From positions 1 through 64,000 of the forward strand of contig JAUTDP010000012.1 in assembly GCA_033439795.1 (NCBI GenBank): DNA of 64,000 bases. The letters are read 5' to 3'. A program made the translations under genes and the position numbers. Positions within the stretch are counted from its first letter, which is position 1, and each line of letters begins with the position of its first letter. This document shows, piece after piece, positions 38,097 through 49,903 of this stretch. This DNA comes from Sordaria brevicollis (Eukaryota > Ascomycota > Sordariomycetes > Sordariales > Sordariaceae). The notes beneath the pieces were generated by a model. The model searched no databases and was not told where the DNA came from. It was given only the letters and a program-made list of their open reading frames with translations.

Positions 38097-39297
38097 GGTG
38101 AACTATGTGTGTGTGTATATGTGGGTGGGATGTATAAGGAAAGTTGGATGTATAAGCACCCGCGGGCCCACGTTTAGCGACGAACTCCGGGCCTCGGGCG
38201 GGATGGGCGGCGCTGGGCGATTCGATCGGTCGGTCGGCGCGGCCGGTGCTGGTGGTGATCGGGCGATTCGAGGTGTTGGGGGTTAGGTATAGAGGTGGGC
38301 GGCAGGCAGGCGCCGGGGACTGGATCGGGAATCTGGAGACGGAACGGGGCTGCTCGCGCGCACGCCTGGGAGCAAGCAGTCAACTCGGATCGCGGAGGTC
38401 GGGACGGGACTCGGGGCTCAGAACATTTTTTGGGTCCCGTTTCCACCAATTCGGGCCCTCCAATTGCGGGAAATGTGGGGCAGTGGGCTTTTGCCTGCCG
38501 GAGCTAAAGCGGGCTACATCCCTGTCATCTGAAGCTACGGCGGGACGAGTACACAACATCATCTGCAACTTAACTTTCTTTCTCTCTTTCTTGATGTGTT
38601 TCCCCGGAAGCTCAAGCAGGCATCTTGGCTTTCGTTACCATCTGCATCTGGTTTCATCAACAGTCAAAAGAGAAACGGGCTCGGATGAGCAAGCAGACAG
38701 AACCAGCTTACAAGGTACCTTGAAAACCCTCTACGAATGTCGTCCTACGGGATATACTCGTCAGGTTGCGCTGGGGGGGAGACGATTCTGAACCTGATGA
38801 GTAGCTCTCGACTGCTGAAGCTCTCCCCATTGAATAGGCTCATTATTTGACATCACATCGATCATATCCAGTTTGTTCGCGCAGTTCCGAAACACATGTC
38901 TCACTAGGTTACCATAGAAGGTGATGCTTATGGTTCTGAAGCCAACATAGAGAAACGAAATCACATGTCAAAACATCGATCGAATGTAATGATGGAACTT
39001 GATTCCATTGGTATCACTGCACTAAATCTTTTAACTTCGAATATAGCCTCCATCATCCATGAAAGCATGTCTACCTCATGACAATCACCATGCCTCTCCT
39101 TCAATATTATGTAAAAACCTCAATATACAGGCCCAAAACTCCAATGCAATGAACATGCTATAAACCCTGGAGGCACTACCCATTATGAAAATCCTCCGCA
39201 TCATAATATCATTCCTATCCTTCCACGGCTGATCTCACTACTCCTTTTAGTCCACATCCACGTCGTCGGACATCGGGATGTCGTTCTTTTTAGACTT
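38097..39297. other. Intergenic: mL67 promoter and hsp98 3' side
   Basis: A 1.2-kb gap between tandem minus-strand genes. A short GT-rich tract lies next to the mL67 start (38,106-38,128). A 181-codon + strand frame at 38,246-38,791 has no recognisable domain and lies across the promoter, so I do not call it. Confidence 0.45.
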
Positions 39298-42078
39298 CTA
39301 ATCGTCGTAAAGATCCTCGTCCATCGAGTCCGGCGCAAGCTCCTCAAGAGCATCATCCTCATCCATCATCATATCATCGTCCTCATCGTAAGAGTCGCGA
39401 TGGTTGGACAGAACCGTAACCTTACCGTCTTCGACGACAACCCTGGCAACCTCACCGTCGCGAATGTTGCCACGAAGGATCAGAACAGCCATGCGGTTCA
39501 GAACCTCCTTCTCGAGCAGACGCTGCAAAGGTCTAGCGCCATAAGCTGGCGAGTAACCAGCAGCGCCCAGCTTGTCTTTGGCTTCTTCCGACACCTTGAT
39601 CGTAACGTTGCGATCGTTGTCGTTGAGACGCTTCTGGATTTCCGCAATGCGTAGATCAACAATCTTGCGGATTTCGCGACGGGTGAGACGGTTGAAGATG
39701 ACAATCGAGTTGATACGGTTGAGGAACTCGGGAAGGAAGTAGTTGCGCAGGGCGTTCATGACAAGCTCCCGAGTGGTTGGGTCAATCTTGCCGTCCTTGC
39801 CGTTAGGGCGAGCGAGGAACTCCGCACCCAAGTTGGAAGTCATGACGACAATGCAGTTCTTGGCGTCAATGACTCTGCCTTGACCATCCGTGATACGACC
39901 GTCATCCATAAGCTGCAACAGGACGGTCAAGACCTCCTTGGCAGCCTTCTCAACCTCATCAAAGAGAAGGATGGAGAAGGGCTTGCGGCGAAGGGCCTCA
40001 GTCAGCTGGCCGCCAGAGTCGTGGCCGACGTAGCCAGGAGGAGCACCAATCATGCGGCTTAGAGAGTGACGCTCCTGGTACTCCGACATATCGAAACGGA
40101 TCATGGCCTTGGGGTCATCAAATAGGAACTCGGCAAGAGCCTTGGTGAGCAAAGTCTTACCGGTACCCGAAGGACCGCAAAACAAGAAGCTTGGAGGCTG
40201 GTTAGGATTGGCGAGACCAGACCGCTGCAATCTGATGGCGTTGGACACAGACTGAACGGCCTCCTTCTGACCGACAACGATCTTGCCGAGGGCCTTCTCC
40301 ATGTGCAAGAGCTTCTCCTTCTCGGTGGTCTTGAGGCGTGTAACGGGAATACCGGTCCACCGAGCGACAATCTCGTTGATCTGATCCGGCCCGACAATGT
40401 CAGTGATCATAGAACCACCAGTGTCGGCCGCATTGGCGTTGAGGGCAGCGTCCGCCGCAGCCTTCTCCCTCTCGAGCTTCTTGATGACCGCCTCTTGCTC
40501 GGGAATGGCGTAGTACTGAAGGTCGGCAGCACGGCTGTGGTCACCCATTCTGCTCGCGTCTTCAGCCTTGACCCTCAAGCTCTCAAGCTTGAGCTTCGCC
40601 TCCTGGATGTCCTTTCCTCTCTGCCTCTCCCTCTCGTACTTCTCGCGGAGAGGTCGAAGCTCCTCCTCCACGTTCTCGGCATCCTGCTTGGCCTGTGCGA
40701 GACGAGCCTTTGAGGCCTCATCTTTCTCACGAGACAAGGCGTGGATTTCAATCTTGAGCTGGCGCAACTTGCGTTCCATGGAGTCGATGATTTCGGGCTG
40801 TGATTCTCGGGCGACTCTGACTGCGGCAGCCGCCTCATCGATGAGATCGACTGCCGAATCGGGAAGTCTGCGAGAAGTGAGGTAACGGGCCGCGAGGGTT
40901 GCAGCGGCCACAATGGCGGCATCGGCAATGTTAACACCATGGTGCACCTCATACTTCTCCTTGAGACCACGGAGAATGGAGACAGTTTCAGGGATAGAGG
41001 GCTCCTTGACAAGGACCTGCTGGAAACGACGCTCAAAGGCAGCATCCTTCTCGATATACTTGCGGTACTCGGCCAGAGTGGTAGCGCCAATGCAGTGAAG
41101 CTGACCACGGGCGAGCATTGGCTTCAACAGGTTGGCTGCATCCATGCCGCCTTCTCCGGACGAACCAGCGCCCATGAGCAAGTGGATTTCATCGACGAAA
41201 AGGACGATCATGTCCTTGGACTCTTGGATTTCCTTGAGAACTCCCTTCATGCGCTCTTCGAACTCACCCCTGTACTTGCTGCCGGCCACGAGGGCACCGA
41301 CATCAAGAGACAGAAGCTTGCAAGCGGCCAAGTTGTCGGGCACATCAGCGTTGACGATGCGCTGAGCGAGACCCTCGACGACGGTAGTCTTACCGACACC
41401 AGGCTCACCGATGAGGACAGGGTTGTTCTTGGTACGGCGAGAAAGGATACGGATGACTCTCCGAATCTCCTCCTCACGACCAATGACGGGGTCGATCTTG
41501 CCTTCCCTGGCCATGGCGGTCATGTCGATGGTGAACTTGGCGAGGTTCTCGTTCTCCTCTTCGGTATCCGCGTTGCGAGAGTCGACACGCTTGGTACCGC
41601 GGATGGCCTGGATGGCATCGGTAACGAGCTTTGGCTTGGGAATGTTGGCATCCTTGAGCGCATTCATGATTGCGGGCTCCTCGGCCAGGGCTGTGATAAG
41701 ATGATCGACAGCGATGTAGCTGTCTTTTTGTGTCTTCTGGAGCTCGTTGGCCTTGCGCAGAACTGTGTGGAAGGAAGGAGCCATCGAGACATTCTCGGGG
41801 GGAGGATCTTGGCTGGGAAGGCGGACGAGTGACTTCTTGAGGGCGCGGTCGAAGAGCTGAGGATCACCATGGGCTCTCTCAATGACTTGGCGGAAGAGAC
41901 TGCTGGATGCGCCGGGAGGGGCATTTTGCTGGTCTTTGCTCGGATCTGGGAGAGGATCGAGAAGGGAGACTGCAAGATGAACTGGGAGGAGTTGTGAGTG
42001 GGCGTATTGCTCTGCCAGGGCCATGGCATCCTCCAAAGCCTTCTTGGCCCGGTCTGTGAATTCCATTTTCGAAGTCAT
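39298..42078 (-). CDS. hsp98: Hsp98/Hsp104-type ClpB disaggregase
   Basis: A single open frame of 926 residues, no intron. It is a hexameric AAA+ chaperone of the cytosol and nucleus that extracts proteins from aggregates together with Hsp70/Hsp40 and gives thermotolerance. Domain order: Clp N-domain (1-150); first AAA+ module with Walker A GEPGVGKT at 224-231, Walker [11 protein letters not shown] and the sensor region; coiled-coil middle domain (about 410-530, [20 protein letters not shown]); second AAA+ module with GPSGTGKT and [10 protein letters not shown]; and the ClpB C-terminal domain. The acidic tail ([12 protein letters not shown] to the end) is typical of fungal Hsp104 and binds TPR cochaperones. 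Length fits the family. A candidate heat-shock element lies about 470 bp upstream. Codon use is strongly biased, as in highly expressed genes. Confidence 0.97.
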   Translation of the reverse strand: MTSKMEFTDRAKKALEDAMALAEQYAHSQLLPVHLAVSLLDPLPDPSKDQQNAPPGASSSLFRQVIERAHGDPQLFDRALKKSLVRLPSQDPPPENVSMAPSFHTVLRKANELQKTQKDSYIAVDHLITALAEEPAIMNALKDANIPKPKLVTDAIQAIRGTKRVDSRNADTEEENENLAKFTIDMTAMAREGKIDPVIGREEEIRRVIRILSRRTKNNPVLIGEPGVGKTTVVEGLAQRIVNADVPDNLAACKLLSLDVGALVAGSKYRGEFEERMKGVLKEIQESKDMIVLFVDEIHLLMGAGSSGEGGMDAANLLKPMLARGQLHCIGATTLAEYRKYIEKDAAFERRFQQVLVKEPSIPETVSILRGLKEKYEVHHGVNIADAAIVAAATLAARYLTSRRLPDSAVDLIDEAAAAVRVARESQPEIIDSMERKLRQLKIEIHALSREKDEASKARLAQAKQDAENVEEELRPLREKYERERQRGKDIQEAKLKLESLRVKAEDASRMGDHSRAADLQYYAIPEQEAVIKKLEREKAAADAALNANAADTGGSMITDIVGPDQINEIVARWTGIPVTRLKTTEKEKLLHMEKALGKIVVGQKEAVQSVSNAIRLQRSGLANPNQPPSFLFCGPSGTGKTLLTKALAEFLFDDPKAMIRFDMSEYQERHSLSRMIGAPPGYVGHDSGGQLTEALRRKPFSILLFDEVEKAAKEVLTVLLQLMDDGRITDGQGRVIDAKNCIVVMTSNLGAEFLARPNGKDGKIDPTTRELVMNALRNYFLPEFLNRINSIVIFNRLTRREIRKIVDLRIAEIQKRLNDNDRNVTIKVSEEAKDKLGAAGYSPAYGARPLQRLLEKEVLNRMAVLILRGNIRDGEVARVVVEDGKVTVLSNHRDSYDEDDDMMMDEDDALEELAPDSMDEDLYDD

Positions 42079-44474
42079 GGTTGATTATGGTGTGTGAGAC
42101 TGTTGTTGGTCTCGAGATGGTTTGTGTGGTGTTGTTGTGTGTCGATTTTGTATGTGCTGTGTTGGTGCTATGTAGAAAAGAAAGAGATCGTGATGAAGCT
42201 AGTGTGACGTAAGGCTTCAACTTGAAAAACGAAAGCTGCTCGCAGCTAGAAGAAAAGGTTGTTTGGGGTATCTCTTGTGCACTTTCGTGACGATGTTTTG
42301 ATCTGAGGAAAACAAAGGATTGCTCGAGGGGGGGTAGAGGTTGGAAGAAGTGCTATTTATTTGCGAGCCTTGGTGGAGGCAGAATCTGCGAGTTGATGCC
42401 CGAGCTGTCAGTGCAAGAGCAAGAAGTGGGATGATTAGCTGCTTCTCGTTGTCCCTCGCAGCCTGTCGCAAGTGCGGGCGCATTCGGAGACGGCCTCCGC
42501 GAAACGACGACATCATACTCGCCAAGACCAGCAATGACAGGCAGGCACCAGAAGCAACTCGAAGCTTCAGCGGTCTTCCTGTCACCGTACTGGCTGGGTT
42601 TCGGGGCTGAGGGGTTGAAGTGGGTCTCTAGAGCGGGGCATAAGCTTGTAGTGGGGCACTTCTGGACCATCTCCATTCATCGCGAGACGTTGGACGTGTT
42701 ACCTTGCCAACCACGCCAACGTACCTGCATCAACAACCAAGCTTTATGATCACCAAAAAGCACCTGGGCATCATGAGAAGCTGAGACTATTGGCAGGACC
42801 ATACTACAATCTGGTAATCATGATTATGATCTGATCACACTGTTGGCCGTTAGGTCTTGCTCGCTATGTATACACTTTCTATTCTTTACCTTTGCATCTC
42901 CTGCTTCATTGTCTACTCATCATTCCCCAGCATTGGAGAATTTTACATATCCCCCTATACATACGATCTTTAGTCCTGATCAGAAACCACGCTTAACACC
43001 GGTTCATTCCTTCGAATTGGGAGAACCAAAATGTCCAGATTTACGCACCTCTAGCACTTCAGCTTTGCCATGGCTCTGCTCATCTCTAGGCCTGCCCATA
43101 GAACGCATTGAATGAACTGACTCCATTGTCAATACGATATACGTCTAGGGAAAGCTGCTTGCGCATCCGTTCTTCCCGTTTCTATGACGAAGGATCATGA
43201 TATCGCAGATCGCAGTGGGTTGGGTATCATGAGATGCCTCCGACTACCCCGGTGTGAGCCAATTTGTCATGACCCCACTCCATATCTGAACGGCATTGAA
43301 CAACCGGGACACTTGCCGCCTCCGGATTTTGGTAATGTTCGTATCCGGGGTATCATGCGCTTGCGTTTGGAATGGACGAGTTCTGCGACTTCGCCCATAT
43401 TCCATATTACGACACTTCCTTGCCACTATCATGGACGAGTTGGGTCAATTGAGACGCTTCTGGGGCAGCGATAGAGATGAATCACCGGGCAAAAGATAGT
43501 CAACTAACATTCAGCGCATTACGAGAATAACCTCAGGACTCACTTTAGACAGGACTGGTTTCAACTTGTGGTCGGAGATGTGTCGGTCTATAGTCGTGCG
43601 TTCACTGAATCTCTTCAACATGTTAGCTATATTGCGATGACATCGGACCCTAACCCTTGCCCCTGAAAACAGTAAACATCACGGTAGTGACGACGGTACG
43701 ACAATGTCTCCAACAAACCTTAAAGGTTCAGAATGATTCTCTCAACGTGGTACAATGGCTAGGGCATGGAAGAACCTGAAAAAGACACAATGTTTTGTAT
43801 TTGATACGCTCAATAACATGAATTGGAACATGATAATGGCGCATGTTATCCAGGACTAGAATTCCATACGTTTCCACTCCTACAGATATGTTGCCTTTGA
43901 TGTTAGCAACCTGGATTTAGGCTGAACTTGCTGGATCAAGTGTTCTTCTATTGATGACTTTACCAGAAATCCATACTACGGAAGGGGATGTAGTGGTTAG
44001 CCGGTCTTGGGCAAAGCTAGAACAGAGGAAGCTCGAAATCTGGAAAGAAAATGTTGGGCCTATCCAGACAACAGTCCTGCTTGTTCATCCTATGAAGAGC
44101 ATAACATTGAGCCGGCGCAGGTAGGGTCCTTAATGCACAAGTATGGATGCCACGAAGAGGGTGCCTGCGCATGTGGTTGTGCAAGCTTGCAACAGTGTCG
44201 CCGGAGTATGCCGGGCGAGCCGGGGTTGCGCACAGCGAACACAGGAGCGGGTAAAAGTGGGACCCGGAATTTTAGCTTCGAAACCATTGCATCCAAAGTG
44301 GAGGGTTTTTGCACTTGGCGTCCCCCGCAAATCGGATGAGTGGGTCTCCTTGTCGATAAAAAAAGTTCTGGCAAAGAACACGGGCGAACCTCCATCGGTC
44401 GCGGTTGTTGTAGAGCTTGGAGATTTCTACCGTATTGCATCACCAACTCCATCAATCCACAACACACCGTCAAG
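42079..44474. other. 2.4-kb divergent region between hsp98 and NIP7
   Basis: No gene supported on either strand; frames are short and stop-bounded without motifs. The left part should hold the long hsp98 leader and heat-shock promoter (one candidate element listed). The middle (42,750-44,000) is slightly AT-richer and featureless to me. Confidence 0.5.
42550..42579 (-). promoter_or_regulatory. Candidate heat-shock element upstream of hsp98
   Basis: Four 5-bp nGAAn/nTTCn units in one register: AGAAG at 42550, CGAAG at 42560, CTTCA at 42565 and CTTCC at 42575, with one mismatched unit between the outer and inner pairs on each side. The central GAAGCTTC is a perfect head-to-head pair. It lies about 470 bp upstream of the hsp98 start. 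Hsf1 binding is inferred from the pattern. Confidence 0.5.
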
Positions 44475-45424
44475 ATGCGCCCTCTTACGGAAACCGAGCA
44501 GAAGACTGTCTTCGAGAAGGTCAGTTTAGCTGTCAAAACATTTTGATCTCGCAACAACAACTGACTGGTCGCTTTTGGCACCACCCAGCTCGCAAACTAC
44601 TGCACCGATCTCAAGAGCCTTATCGCTCCTCTCGACGATGGCGACCGCTACGTTTTCCGTCTGAACCACTCTCGCGTACGTCCACCCCCGAGACTTCCTT
44701 TCGGCCTCGATCGATACCATCCTCCTATCTCCCTTCCTGACCGTACGGCATGGACGAGAACCACGATGATAGGGGCACCGACACCGAGAACAACAGTTAC
44801 ACTTTGGACCGCAACAAGGGCACAACAGACTGACAAAAGGCGATGATATACAGGTCTACTACGTCCGTCTCTCGGTTGCAAACCTCGCCACCAGTGTCAG
44901 TCGTGATGCTCTCCTCAGCTTGGGCACCTGCCTTGGCAAGATGACCAAGACCGGAAAGTTTAGACTTCACATCACTGCTCGTACGTTATACGCCCAATAT
45001 CGAATCTATATGCGCCTGCTGGCCAGTTGTATTGTGTATGGAATCTAACACGCAATTCTACAGTCCCCATCCTCTCCGAGCACGCCCGCCACAAGATTTG
45101 GGTCAAGGACAACGGTGCCCAGCCCTTCCTTTACGGCTCTAACGGTATGCGCCTCCCTGTCACGGTCCTTCGTCATACTCGAGTTACAAAAACTAATGGA
45201 TCTCAAAAACAGTCGTCAAGGCTCACGTCGGCCGTTGGTCCGAGGATTGCCCCGAGCACTCCGGTGTCGTCGTCTACAGCATGGCCGATATTCCCCTCGG
45301 TTTCGGTGTCACAGCTCGCAGCACAACTGAGGCTCGCCGTCTCGATCCTACGGGTATCGTCTGCTTCCGTCAGTCCGACTGCGGCGAGTACCTCCGTGAT
45401 GAGGACACCCTCTTTGCTGGTTAA
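44475..45424 (+). CDS. NIP7: 60S ribosome subunit biogenesis protein Nip7
   Basis: Five exons: 44475-44519, 44589-44675, 44854-44980, 45064-45144, 45213-45424; 183 residues, matching the usual 180-odd. Nip7 joins pre-60S particles in the nucleolus and helps 27S pre-rRNA processing. The start MRPLTETEQKTVFEKLANYC is the family N-terminus. SLGTCLGKMTKTGKFRLHIT and RHKIWVKDNGAQPFLYGSN lead into the C-terminal PUA domain (VVKAHVGRW, PLGFGVTARST, GIVCFRQ.D.GEYLRDED). All four introns have consensus ends, and exons 3 to 5 join in phase 1. The gene is packed with introns for its size. Its 3' end converges on glutamate 5-kinase. Confidence 0.93.
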
Positions 45425-45834
45425 AGTGTCCCCGTCTGATGGAAGAAAGCGAATGGTTTGGAAAAGGAAATGGGCATATGAAAGTTTTTCAAGGAAGTAC
45501 CACCATAAAGGCGTCCTGGCGTTTGCAACACATACACAATTTTGGTCAGAATCAGATACCTCCAGCAATTCTTATCTGGGTAGATATAATTTGATCTATT
45601 TTCCCGTCTAGCAGAGAAGGTCATCACAGAACATCCATATGTGCCATGTTTTTGGAGTTTGATATTGATCCTTGCCAGTAGGCAGGCTGTTCGTCCCATA
45701 TCGAATGACATCGGCTCTTGGATTCTTTTTCTGTTTAATTCGCCTTCTACATGTTATCCCAAGTTTTCAATACCGTCTATCTTTTCTCTAGTTTAAATCA
45801 CAACCTTCTCCATCCCACATCCTGCTTAACAACT
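45425..45834. other. Intergenic between convergent 3' ends
   Basis: A 410-bp gap between NIP7 and the glutamate 5-kinase stop. I see nothing in it beyond presumed 3' UTRs. Confidence 0.45.
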
Positions 45835-47485
45835 TCAAGCCCGATGTCCACCAACAGGACTAGCCGGTCTGCTCACCGCATTATAAAAGCTCACGCTCTC
45901 CCTCTGCGCCACATACTCGCTATCCGCATACCCCAAAAGCTGGCCAATCTCCACGCTCTGGTGTCCCTTGATCCTCGCAATCTCCGCGCTTGAGTAGTTA
46001 GTCAAGCAGCGACCGACCTCCACCGCCTCGCCTTCCCACATCTTGCCGTCCGGGCCCGGGCTTGATCTACGCTTGTCCACCACGCACAGCCGCACGGCTT
46101 CCTGCTGCGCAAAGAAGCCCTCGACGTCGACCACGCCGACGGGAAGCAGACCGGCCTTACCGAGCAGAGCCTTGTACGCGCCCTGGTCGATGTAGAGAGT
46201 GCCGTGCGGACGAAGGCCGTGCAGGATCCAGAAGTAGCGGTCGCGGACGGGCGAGGCGGAGGGGAGGAAGCGCGTGTGGAGAGGGATTTGGCTGCGGTCG
46301 ATGACGGCGGGAGCCTGCTCGGTGTTGGGGGTGGCGGTGCCGGAAGCGTTGTTGCTGCTGCTGCTGTTGTTGTTGAGGGAGGCGAGAGATGCGGTGGAGG
46401 GGTGGTTAACCTGCGTGGTGAGAGAGGCAGGGGAGCGGCTGCCTTGGATGTGCTTGACGATCTTGTGAATGTTGCCGGGGTTGGAGGAGCGGGTGATCAC
46501 GGTGGTGACGCCGGCGGAGGTGGCGAGGCGGGCGGCTACGATCTTGGTGGACATGCCGCCTGTGCCGAGGGAGGAACCGGCTTGGGATACTGGGGAAAAG
46601 GGGAAGCATAGAGTTAGTTCAGAGGCTCTTGAAGTTTGATTGATACCCGGGATGGAAGATGGGGAATCTTACCATCGGCAACAAGGGCGCCGATATCCTC
46701 CACCACCTCGATCGGCTGAGCGTCAGGGTTGGTTCTGGGGTTCTTGTCATAGAGACAGTCGACGTCGGTCATGAGGAAGAGGAGATCGGCGTGGACCATG
46801 GCGGCGGTGATGGCGGACAAGGTATCGTTGTCACCGAACTTGATTTCGGATACGGCCAGCGTATCGTTCTCGTTGACGATCGGGATCACGCCCATGTCGA
46901 GCAGCTCATGCATAGTGTTCTGCGCATTGAGGTATCGTGACCGCTGGAAGTAAGGTCAGTGGACACGTCGTTCATGATGAGGTGTGTGGTTCTCACTCAC
47001 ATCGGAAATATCGCTTCTGGTAAGCAAAATCTGAGCAATAGGCTGTCTGAGATGGTTGAACAAGCTGTCCCATAGACTCATGAGACGACATTGTCCGATA
47101 GCTGCCAAGGCCTGTCATGGTGTAAGTGAGTGGTCCTTATAACGTGGGATATGGAGGACTTGCCTGCAACTTCGAGATATGTTTTGGCCTCTTCTCAACG
47201 TCCATTCTCTGAAGACCAACGCCAATGGCACCGGAAGACACAATGATGACTTTGTGACCATCTTTTCGTAGCTTGACCGCCGTCTCGACTATTAGGGTGA
47301 GGTTGGATAGAAGGGGTTCATGTGTCTTTTCGTCCACAATCGAACTGGTTCCTAGTGTCGTACTTGTTAGCCCAGTAAACTGTATGACATGAACATAAAG
47401 CGGTTCAACTGTTTTGTTAGAAAATTAAAAGGGGTTTTCGCTCACCGAGTTTGATAACGACTCCAAGGGAACGAGGGCCCCTCAT
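45835..47485 (-). CDS. Glutamate 5-kinase (gamma-glutamyl kinase)
   Basis: Five exons: 47485-47446, 47351-47164, 47111-47001, 46943-46673, 46589-45835; 454 residues. It phosphorylates glutamate with ATP, the first and usually feedback-inhibited step of proline synthesis in the cytosol. The N-terminal [14 protein letters not shown] and [16 protein letters not shown] are the amino-acid-kinase nucleotide site. [20 protein letters not shown] and [16 protein letters not shown] are catalytic and substrate blocks, and [14 protein letters not shown] is the conserved C-terminal kinase motif. A Ser/Asn-rich insert (NNNSSSSNN) separates it from the C-terminal PUA domain (about 350-430). Intron 2 starts with GC (CAG then GCAAGT) instead of GT. 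Start MRGPRS fits fungal orthologues. Confidence 0.92.
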
Positions 47486-48492
47486 GGCTGGATTATGAAG
47501 AAAGTATTAATAAACAGCTCGCTTACACAGACAACGCAAACTGGGCACTGAGACGACTTCTTGTACAGCACAGAAGACAGTCCTCAGGGGTAAACCAATT
47601 AGGTGAGAAAAAGGGAATACACTTCTTCACTTACACACATGGTGAGGGTGGTGATGATGTTGCGCCTCTGACTCCATCTTATATACTTTGAGCTGTAGGT
47701 CGCCTGTACGCGTGTGGGTGTAATTTCACTCAACCCGACAACCCAGTTCACAACGGCCGTTTCTCAATTCGGAATTGGCCTCCTCAACAAGATGCATTCG
47801 GGTACTGGCATGCTTCGGGTGGTGCTTCTGGGGAACTGGAGTCACTGAGTGGGTTTCCGCGACTTTGGCAGAGTGGACCGAGTCATTGATCCTAGCCGCG
47901 CCATTGGCCGACATCGGGGCAGGGTCCCGGCCAAAAGAATTGTTAGGACAAATCCGGGCCGTTCCCGTCACTCGGGCAACCTCTACCGCAACCCCGAGTC
48001 ACGCCGGGGAGCGGTTTCAGGGCAATGTTACAGGCTTTTACAGCGCACTTTCAGCGACCAGGGGCATCAGGAACAGAAAGACCGCCCCGGGCTGATCGTC
48101 GTTGTTGTCTCCGACAGGGCGTGAAACGCGGCTCTTGCGCGCTTATTAGCCCGAACTCCCGATGGAAGTCACTCCACGTGGGTGACGACATGCAGCTATT
48201 CTTTCCGCGGTTACTCCACTGTAAATTTTAGGCTCACAGACCTCTATCCGTCCGCCGTCCATCGTTGTCAACATTTCAACAACTGAGACCCCTCCCCATC
48301 AAGGTGCGCATCTCGTCTCAAGACACCACCCGATCCGAGTGCAGATCAACAATTGGGAACCCAACCTCCCACGAGAGCCTCCAACTGCGGCCCAACACCT
48401 ACCAGCCCAATCTCTTCTCAATCCCAGATCACCATCTTTTCCTCCGCAACCTCGACTGCCCGGACAGACGGCGCTCACAACACCACATCACC
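47486..48492. other. Divergent promoter region, glutamate 5-kinase / ATP23
   Basis: A 1.0-kb gap between divergent starts. Overlapping short frames on both strands have no family features. An open frame runs in front of the ATP23 start from 48,265 but lacks ATG-proximal conservation that I can see. Confidence 0.45.
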
Positions 48493-49466
48493 ATGTCACC
48501 AGCGCCCACCACCACCGCCGGCGCCTCGTCCTCAGGCATCCCTCCCTCCTCCCTCCCCACATCAACCGTCACCGAAGCCGACACAAAACCTTCCTCATCC
48601 TCCTCCTCAAAAGCCGACGACCTCCTCCCGCGCTACCTCAACAACGACCCGGCCCGCACGGGCTACGACCCCTCGATCCAATGGTGGATGAACTACTTCA
48701 AGATCCTCACGGGCCAGATCACGCCCGAGGGCATCGAGCACTACCGCGAGGACCGGTACAAGGCGAACGAGGAGCGCGATTGCAAGCGGTGCGAGGCCGA
48801 CCGCGACTGGCTGTTCCAGAACTCGCCCGTCGTGCGCTTTCTCAGGGAGAAGATTGCCAACCTGAACGGCGTGTTGGACGAAACCAACGTTGTTTGTCGT
48901 CGGTGTCCGAGCCGGATCGTGGTGATCCCGGGAAATAAGGAGAAGGGCGAGGAGGACAGGATAGAGGTTGCGAGACAGGGTGGTGGATTCAGTCCCGATC
49001 ATGGTATCTTGTTGTGTGCCAATGAGATGCGCAATCGTGGACATTTGGAGGATACGTTGGCGCATGAGATGGTGCATGCGTGGGATCACTTGAGGTGGAA
49101 GGTGGATTGGTATGGAGAGAAGAGTTTGAGGCATGCTGCTTGTACTGAGGTGAGTTCTCCTTTTCGGCCTTTTCCCTCACCTGTTCTGTCTTTTTGGTTT
49201 CGAATTCGAAGGGCAATGGCTAACTCTTGGGTCAACAGATCCGAGCATCGATGCTTAGCGGCGAGTGCAGATGGACACGCGAGTCTATCGTCAGAGGCAA
49301 CTGGACGCTCACCCAACAATTCCAGAACTGCGTACGTATGCGCGCCATCCAGTCAGTAATGGCACGGCCGACGTGCAAGGACGATGTACATGCGACAAAG
49401 GTGGTCAATGAGGTATGGGATTCATGCTTTGCGGATAAGAGGCCGTTTGAGGAGATCTACAGGTGA
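48493..49466 (+). CDS. ATP23: Mitochondrial inner membrane metalloprotease Atp23
   Basis: Two exons, 48493-49149 and 49239-49466; 294 residues. Atp23 sits on the intermembrane-space side of the inner membrane. In yeast it matures the Atp6 presequence and helps F1Fo-ATP synthase assembly. The zinc site is HEMVH at 191-195 within [19 protein letters not shown]. Conserved cysteines include CKRC (97-100), CRRC (135-138), one in [16 protein letters not shown], and [15 protein letters not shown] across the intron. The C-terminus ([16 protein letters not shown]) is the family ending. The first 45 residues are Ser/Thr/Pro-rich and unlike a classical presequence, which fits Mia40-type import. The open frame extends upstream of 48493, but this ATG is the one close to the conserved part. 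Confidence 0.92.
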
Positions 49467-49903
49467 TCCCGAGGCTGTATCGCGGATGAAGGGCGTTTAT
49501 ATACCATGTTACCTTACTGGATGAAGAATCTTGACTTGTACAATAATGATACCACTTCCACTTGACTTCCAAACTTCAACGTAGTTGCGCTGATATCAAC
49601 ACTGTTAAAACATGCTATGCTATACGTAAGCTAGAAAGTCGATGTCCAGTCCGTTACTCGCTAAATGTCGGAACTCGTGGATGTATATGCACAAATGATG
49701 AACTCATAAGCCCCTTTGCCCTGATGAGTTAGGGCAGCCTAATCTCGGCCCTCTTTCTCTCGCTCCAACGCCAAAGAACGCCAGTGATACCATAAGAAAA
49801 CAAATAAGCTGACAATGCAAGTAGGCTCCACGCTTCCGCAGTGCTCGTAGAAAAGTTTTGAAAGAAATCAGACAAAGCCAAGGCAGAACTGGGACAGAAT
49901 TCC
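49467..49903. other. Intergenic between convergent 3' ends
   Basis: A 437-bp gap between ATP23 and the Aurora kinase stop. AT-leaning, nothing recognisable. Confidence 0.45.

Noticed and set aside
38246..38791. 181-codon + strand frame upstream of mL67
   Set aside because: Lies across the mL67 promoter, Gly/Arg/Ser-rich without any domain; likely a chance frame in GC-rich DNA.
40939..41832. 297-codon frame antisense to hsp98
   Set aside because: Antisense shadow produced by the strong codon bias of hsp98; the peptide has no independent features.
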